A stretch of 64,000 nucleotides of DNA, taken from JACMLD01 sp044227095. GTDB lineage: Bacteria > Bacteroidota > Bacteroidia > Chitinophagales > Chitinophagaceae. Below, one piece after another: positions 60,988 through 64,000 of this stretch. Where the stretch lies: contig JBGAFV010000001.1 in assembly GCA_044227095.1 (NCBI GenBank), positions 4,402,001 through 4,466,000 of the forward strand, written 5' to 3'. Numbering within the stretch: position 1 is the first letter of the stretch; each line of letters begins with the position of its first letter. The notes under the pieces are model-generated. The model had not been told where the DNA came from, did no database searches, and saw nothing but the letters and a program-made list of their open reading frames with translations. The translations under genes and the position numbers were made by a program.

Positions 60988-61461
60988 ATGAATCCGTATC
61001 CCACAACCAACCATTTTAAAACATTCAACCTGCATGCTGTTTTTAAAAACAGGATACTACTATCGTTTATCGTTACTATTTCTTTCCTCGCATTAAGCAG
61101 CCAAGCATCCGTAATTGTTACAGGCAAAAAGAATAACGCCACAACTGTTCAGCCCAGCATCATACCTGTAAGAATAATTAATTTTTCGTGTAGAGTTCAA
61201 AATGACATTGTGAGTATTAAATGGGTTACTTCATCAGAAAAGAACATAAATCATTTTGTACTGGAAAAAAGTGTAGACGATATCAATTTCAATTTTATTA
61301 ATAAACAAACTGGCAGAGGCATAAACAAAGATGCAAATCTCTATATAGCAGAAGATTTTAAGCCAGCGACTGGTATTAATTATTATCGTCTTAAAATTGT
61401 ATGCAACGATGGTAGCATTTACTATTCAAAAAATATTGTTGTCAATTATAAGCTGAAATAA
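60988..61461 (+). CDS. exported protein with T9SS-style pre-C-terminal domain
   Basis: This 157-residue protein has an N-terminal hydrophobic segment (RILLSFIVTISFLALSSQAS, about 28-47). One beta domain follows (IINFSCRVQNDIVSIKWVTS, SEKNINHFVLEKSVDDINFN, INYYRLKIVCNDGSIYYSKN), the pattern found just before the C-terminal sorting signal of type IX secretion substrates. The sorting signal itself is not present (it stops at VVNYKLK), so it may be a truncated or self-standing form. The function is unknown. Confidence 0.65.
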   Translation: MNPYPTTNHFKTFNLHAVFKNRILLSFIVTISFLALSSQASVIVTGKKNNATTVQPSIIPVRIINFSCRVQNDIVSIKWVTSSEKNINHFVLEKSVDDINFNFINKQTGRGINKDANLYIAEDFKPATGINYYRLKIVCNDGSIYYSKNIVVNYKLK

Positions 61462-61536
61462 TAAGTCGCTTACCCCTGATAATCTTTCACAATTTATTGG
61501 TGAAAACCCTCTCCCCTTGTGCAGAAACAATTATGG

Positions 61537-61564
61537 TTGTTTCCAATAATTGAATGTAACTTTA
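61537..61564 (+). promoter_or_regulatory. probable promoter of DoxX gene
   Basis: TTG (61537-61539), 17-nt spacer, TAACTTTA (61557-61564, seven of eight to TANNTTTG), 37 nt upstream of the start codon. Confidence 0.45.
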
Positions 61565-61601
61565 TAGCAGTTCTTTTTTTATCATCTTAAAAACCTGCCA
61601 T

Positions 61602-62054
61602 ATGGACTTACTTCACCGCATCGAATATTGGGGTGACAGGCATCACCCCAAATGGATGGACTATGTACGCATCGCCCTTGGCATCTTCCTTTGCGTAAAA
61701 GGTTTTCAGTTTCCCGAGCACATGAGCGTATTGCTCAGTAAATTACCCAACGATTTGTCCGGCAATTCTTTTGTGCTTGTTCTTATTGGTCACTATGTTT
61801 TCTTTGGTCACATGATGGGCGGTATATTGCTAATTGCAGGCGTCTTTACCCGTTTTGCTTGCATCATCCAGATACCCATATTGCTTGGCGCTATTATTTT
61901 CGTTAACGCACAAGGTGGCTTATGGCAACCTTATTCAGAACTTTACCTTTCCATTGTAGTGCTTGGCTTATTGTTTTATTTTTTAGTTGCAGGAAATGGC
62001 TCTTTGTCTGTTGCAAAATATCTTAATGAAGAGAAAAAGAAAACAACTGCATAA
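61602..62054 (+). CDS. DoxX family membrane protein
   Basis: This 150-residue protein has four hydrophobic helices. The first is preceded by a charged N terminus (LLHRIEYWGDRHHPKWMDYV), and it carries RIALGIFLCVKGFQFPEHMS, VLIGHYVFFGHMMGGILLIAGVF-type segment and TRFACIIQIPILLGAIIFVN, the DoxX fold. Family members take part in thiosulfate oxidation or oxidative stress in some bacteria; here a role cannot be fixed. It is a single inner membrane gene. Confidence 0.82.
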   Translation: MDLLHRIEYWGDRHHPKWMDYVRIALGIFLCVKGFQFPEHMSVLLSKLPNDLSGNSFVLVLIGHYVFFGHMMGGILLIAGVFTRFACIIQIPILLGAIIFVNAQGGLWQPYSELYLSIVVLGLLFYFLVAGNGSLSVAKYLNEEKKKTTA

Positions 62055-62132
62055 CTACGGCTTACCCCTCTGTTACACTATAACAAACAATTAATACATC
62101 CGCGTTTGTAATAAACCCGGAAGTAGATTTTT

Positions 62133-63506
62133 TTATTCTGATTGAACAGAAGGAATATTGGTTTCTTCATTTGTACGCCGCATTGGTGGCCTGTTCAAAT
62201 AAGTAAGGCTGCGCCACACCCATTCAAAAGGCCCGAAACGAAAATACCTTAGCCAGATATGACTGAAGATGACCTGGAATATCCAAATGCTTATTACAAC
62301 ATAATATACCTGGTAGCGCTGCAGTTTATCAAACAAACCAACCCCATAAAAAATAATTGAAGTAATGATTGACTGACATAAATAATTAGTGAAAGCCATT
62401 TGGCCAACCGGTGCAAAAACATGCATCAACCTTTTTAACGGCGTTATTTTATACAACAATATCAATAAACTTAAATACCCTGTTGTTTGAAAAAGTCTTC
62501 TTGCATCATAAAAGCTAAAGCGCCATTGCTGAACAAACCTGTAATAATCGAATTTTAAATGGTATTGTGTACTTAAATAAAAATAGTTTAACAATAACCC
62601 AAGGCCAATTCCTGCAAAAGCAATCAACCCATATAAAGTATTTGATTTCTGCCCGGTAAGGTAACCGGTTTTGTATAAAGCCATACCAAGGAAAAAGAAC
62701 ATCAGCATATCCCACCATCCGTTATAAAAACCATAGCTCTGTATTTCCATATTGATGTCTTTATAATACCTGAAAATGCTGATATAGTTTTTACCCTTTA
62801 TTTTCTTTACATCTTCTTTTGCTCTTTTTGCAATTCCGGCAGTATCATTTCTGTCTTTAAAAGAAGTGTATTTTCCTACATCTTCTTTTTGCTGATCTGT
62901 GAGCTTAACTTTTGTTGTATCAAGTTTTGCAATGACCTGCCCTTTCTTTACAATGTTTTTATACTTATACAAATCGCTGTTTTCCCGATAGGTTGATAAC
63001 GCCAGTAAAAAAACAACCGCTAATAAAAGTTTTTTGGGCGACCAGTTGCGAAAAGGAAACAACAACAAACCACACAATGCATAAGGATACAGTATATCGC
63101 CCGGCCATAAAAATATAAACGCATTGATTAAGCCAAACACAAGCAACCACAACATGCGGCGATAGAAAATATCAGCAGGCTCAAGGCCTGGTTTTTCTTT
63201 TACAAGGCGATTGATCAATAAAATAGTTCCGGCACCAAATAAAATAGAAAACAATCCACGCATGGTGCCTTCAAATAAAAAGCACTCTGCCACCCACGCA
63301 TAAAAGTTTGGGCCCGTTATTGGCTGGCTAAGGTTCATCTTATCGTAATACAAATAAGACTGGCTTTGCGCCATGCTATTCATTAGCAAAATGCCCAGTA
63401 AGGCAATGCCTCTTACGCTGTCTAAAAAAAGAATGCGTTCTTTTTTATTAAGTGGTGCAGAAAAAGCAGGTTGCTGCTCTGAAGAATGACTATAGGATGT
63501 ACTCAT
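62133..63506 (-). CDS. DUF418 (YeiB-like) membrane protein
   Basis: This 457-residue protein has the YeiB N terminus (KERILFLDSVRGIALLGILL, about 22-41), a series of about ten transmembrane helices, FEGTMRGLFSILFGAGTILL and the C-terminal DUF418 core (VGQMAFTNYLCQSIITSIIF, YGVGLFDKLQRYQVYYVVIS, WLRYFRFGPFEWVWRSLTYL). A hydrophilic Lys-rich insertion of about 60 residues (KKGQVIAKLDTTKVKLTDQQ and following) lies between the helices, larger than in E. coli YeiB. The function is unknown. It is an inner membrane protein. Confidence 0.87.
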   Translation of the reverse strand: MSTSYSHSSEQQPAFSAPLNKKERILFLDSVRGIALLGILLMNSMAQSQSYLYYDKMNLSQPITGPNFYAWVAECFLFEGTMRGLFSILFGAGTILLINRLVKEKPGLEPADIFYRRMLWLLVFGLINAFIFLWPGDILYPYALCGLLLFPFRNWSPKKLLLAVVFLLALSTYRENSDLYKYKNIVKKGQVIAKLDTTKVKLTDQQKEDVGKYTSFKDRNDTAGIAKRAKEDVKKIKGKNYISIFRYYKDINMEIQSYGFYNGWWDMLMFFFLGMALYKTGYLTGQKSNTLYGLIAFAGIGLGLLLNYFYLSTQYHLKFDYYRFVQQWRFSFYDARRLFQTTGYLSLLILLYKITPLKRLMHVFAPVGQMAFTNYLCQSIITSIIFYGVGLFDKLQRYQVYYVVISIWIFQVIFSHIWLRYFRFGPFEWVWRSLTYLNRPPMRRTNEETNIPSVQSE

Positions 63507-63689
63507 ATGATGGGTTTATGTTGGAATAGCAATAGCGTGCAATTAATTGCGGTGAAAGCTTTGTTATTCTTAATGTGCAGTGTGGTAAGAAAGTAAAAGA
63601 AGGAACGGAGGAGGTGCTATAATCAGTTCTTAAATGAAACAGTAAGTTAGGGAATAAAAACAAAATTGCAAAAACATAGGGCAATTGCA

Positions 63690-63765
63690 AAAAATAGTAA
63701 AAAACAAAAATGCCATATTCACTATAAAACTGAAAGCGTTCAGCGTTTATAATAAATACGGCATT
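63690..63765 (-). terminator. long hairpin with T-runs after isomerase-like gene
   Basis: AATGCCATATT at 63709 pairs (one mismatch) with AATACGGCATT ending 63765; inside, TATAAA pairs with TTTATA and TGAA-AGCG-TTCA closes the loop. On the minus strand it is followed by TTTTTGTTTTTTACTATTTTT. It is unusually long for a terminator. Confidence 0.75.
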
Positions 63766-63779
63766 ACAATTAAATTAGT

Positions 63780-64000
63780 TTACATAAAACTATCCGCTTC
63801 GCGATAAGCTTTTATCAGCGCCGCTTCTCCATCTTTACCAGGCCCGGCGTTGCCATGCTCCATACCTAAAACACCTTTGTAACCTTTATTGTAGATATGT
63901 TTAAAAATATTTTTGTAATTCATTTCGCCAGTGCCGGGTTCGTTTCTTCCCGGGTTATCACCTATCTGGAAATACGCAACTTCATCATAAGCCCAATCAA
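63780..64000 (-). CDS. sugar phosphate isomerase/hydroxypyruvate-isomerase-like protein (C-terminal part)
   Basis: Only the last 73 codons are in the window; the stop is TAA at 63782-63780. The visible sequence includes EVAYFQIGDNPGRNEPGTGE, MNYKNIFKHIYNKGYKGVLG and MEHGNAGPGKDGEAALIKAY, matching the C-terminal portion of the hydroxypyruvate isomerase (Hyi) type TIM barrels, with the characteristic QI-D-PGR-EPG-GE-NY pattern and the metal-ligand-type Glu (GEMNY). The rest lies outside the window. The hairpin terminator follows. Confidence 0.85.
   Translation of the reverse strand, partial: DWAYDEVAYFQIGDNPGRNEPGTGEMNYKNIFKHIYNKGYKGVLGMEHGNAGPGKDGEAALIKAYREADSFM

Overview
The window is AT-rich chromosomal DNA that looks like a member of the Bacteroidota, most likely the family Chitinophagaceae. 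The evidence is: lineage-typical families (GLPGLI protein, OmpA-unrelated PorT-like barrel, TonB-dependent receptors with CarboxypepD_reg domains, LVIVD lipoproteins, DUF4199, a collagen-like lipoprotein, T9SS-style C-terminal domain); exact TANNTTTG -7 promoter boxes in front of at least nine genes; no obvious Shine-Dalgarno signals; and very dense non-coding repeats between genes. I see no phage, no transposase, no CRISPR array and no rRNA. Taxonomy is inferred from protein families only.

Layout. 1-4.0 kb (all minus): SMP-30/gluconolactonase-like protein (cut by the window edge), HbpS/GlcG-like protein, double-YHS protein, secreted esterase. 4.1-5.0 kb: tRNA-Pro(GGG), its terminator, a tRNA-like remnant, and a triple 180-bp repeat. 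5.0-13.5 kb (plus): a zinc-ligand-less dihydroorotase homologue, DUF4199 protein, two glycosyltransferases, then hddA, gmhA, hddC and gmhB, a complete set for GDP-D-glycero-alpha-D-manno-heptose, broken up by repeat islands. 13.5-19.2 kb: secreted protein, PH-domain protein, two LVIVD-type lipoproteins, lepA. 19.8-26.5 kb: small membrane, methyltransferase, lipoprotein, barrel and cytochrome c genes, several closed by strong intrinsic terminators. 26.6-31.5 kb (plus): glutamine-synthetase-like ligase, iron alcohol dehydrogenase, gamma-glutamyl hydrolase and aldehyde dehydrogenase, which together fit gamma-glutamylation-based catabolism of an amine or amino alcohol. 32-36.2 kb: VanZ, aldo/keto reductase, and an ECF sigma operon. 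36.3-43.5 kb: TonB-dependent receptor, GH43 enzyme, APC permease, MHS-type MFS transporter. 44.2-47.2 kb: TPR protein and glgB (minus). 47.4-51.0 kb: TonB-dependent-type barrel plus GLPGLI pair. 51.7-55.2 kb: smc. 56.1-62.1 kb: small secreted protein, MutS-type ATPase, M16 protease, T9SS-style protein, DoxX. 62.1-64 kb: DUF418 protein and the end of a hydroxypyruvate-isomerase-like gene.

The most unusual feature is repeat biology. Degenerate tandem repeats with a strictly conserved 7-nt unit length but locus-specific sequence occur at more than ten places. They include a 245-nt tract of exactly 35 registers, built as two inverted halves, inside the gamma-glutamyl operon. Two tracts lie inside a glycosyltransferase reading frame. 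They resemble the heptanucleotide STRR repeats known from cyanobacteria. Around them sit at least two families of paired palindromes (REPIN-like), a 34-nt element in four copies, and several triplicated 100-210-bp intergenic blocks.
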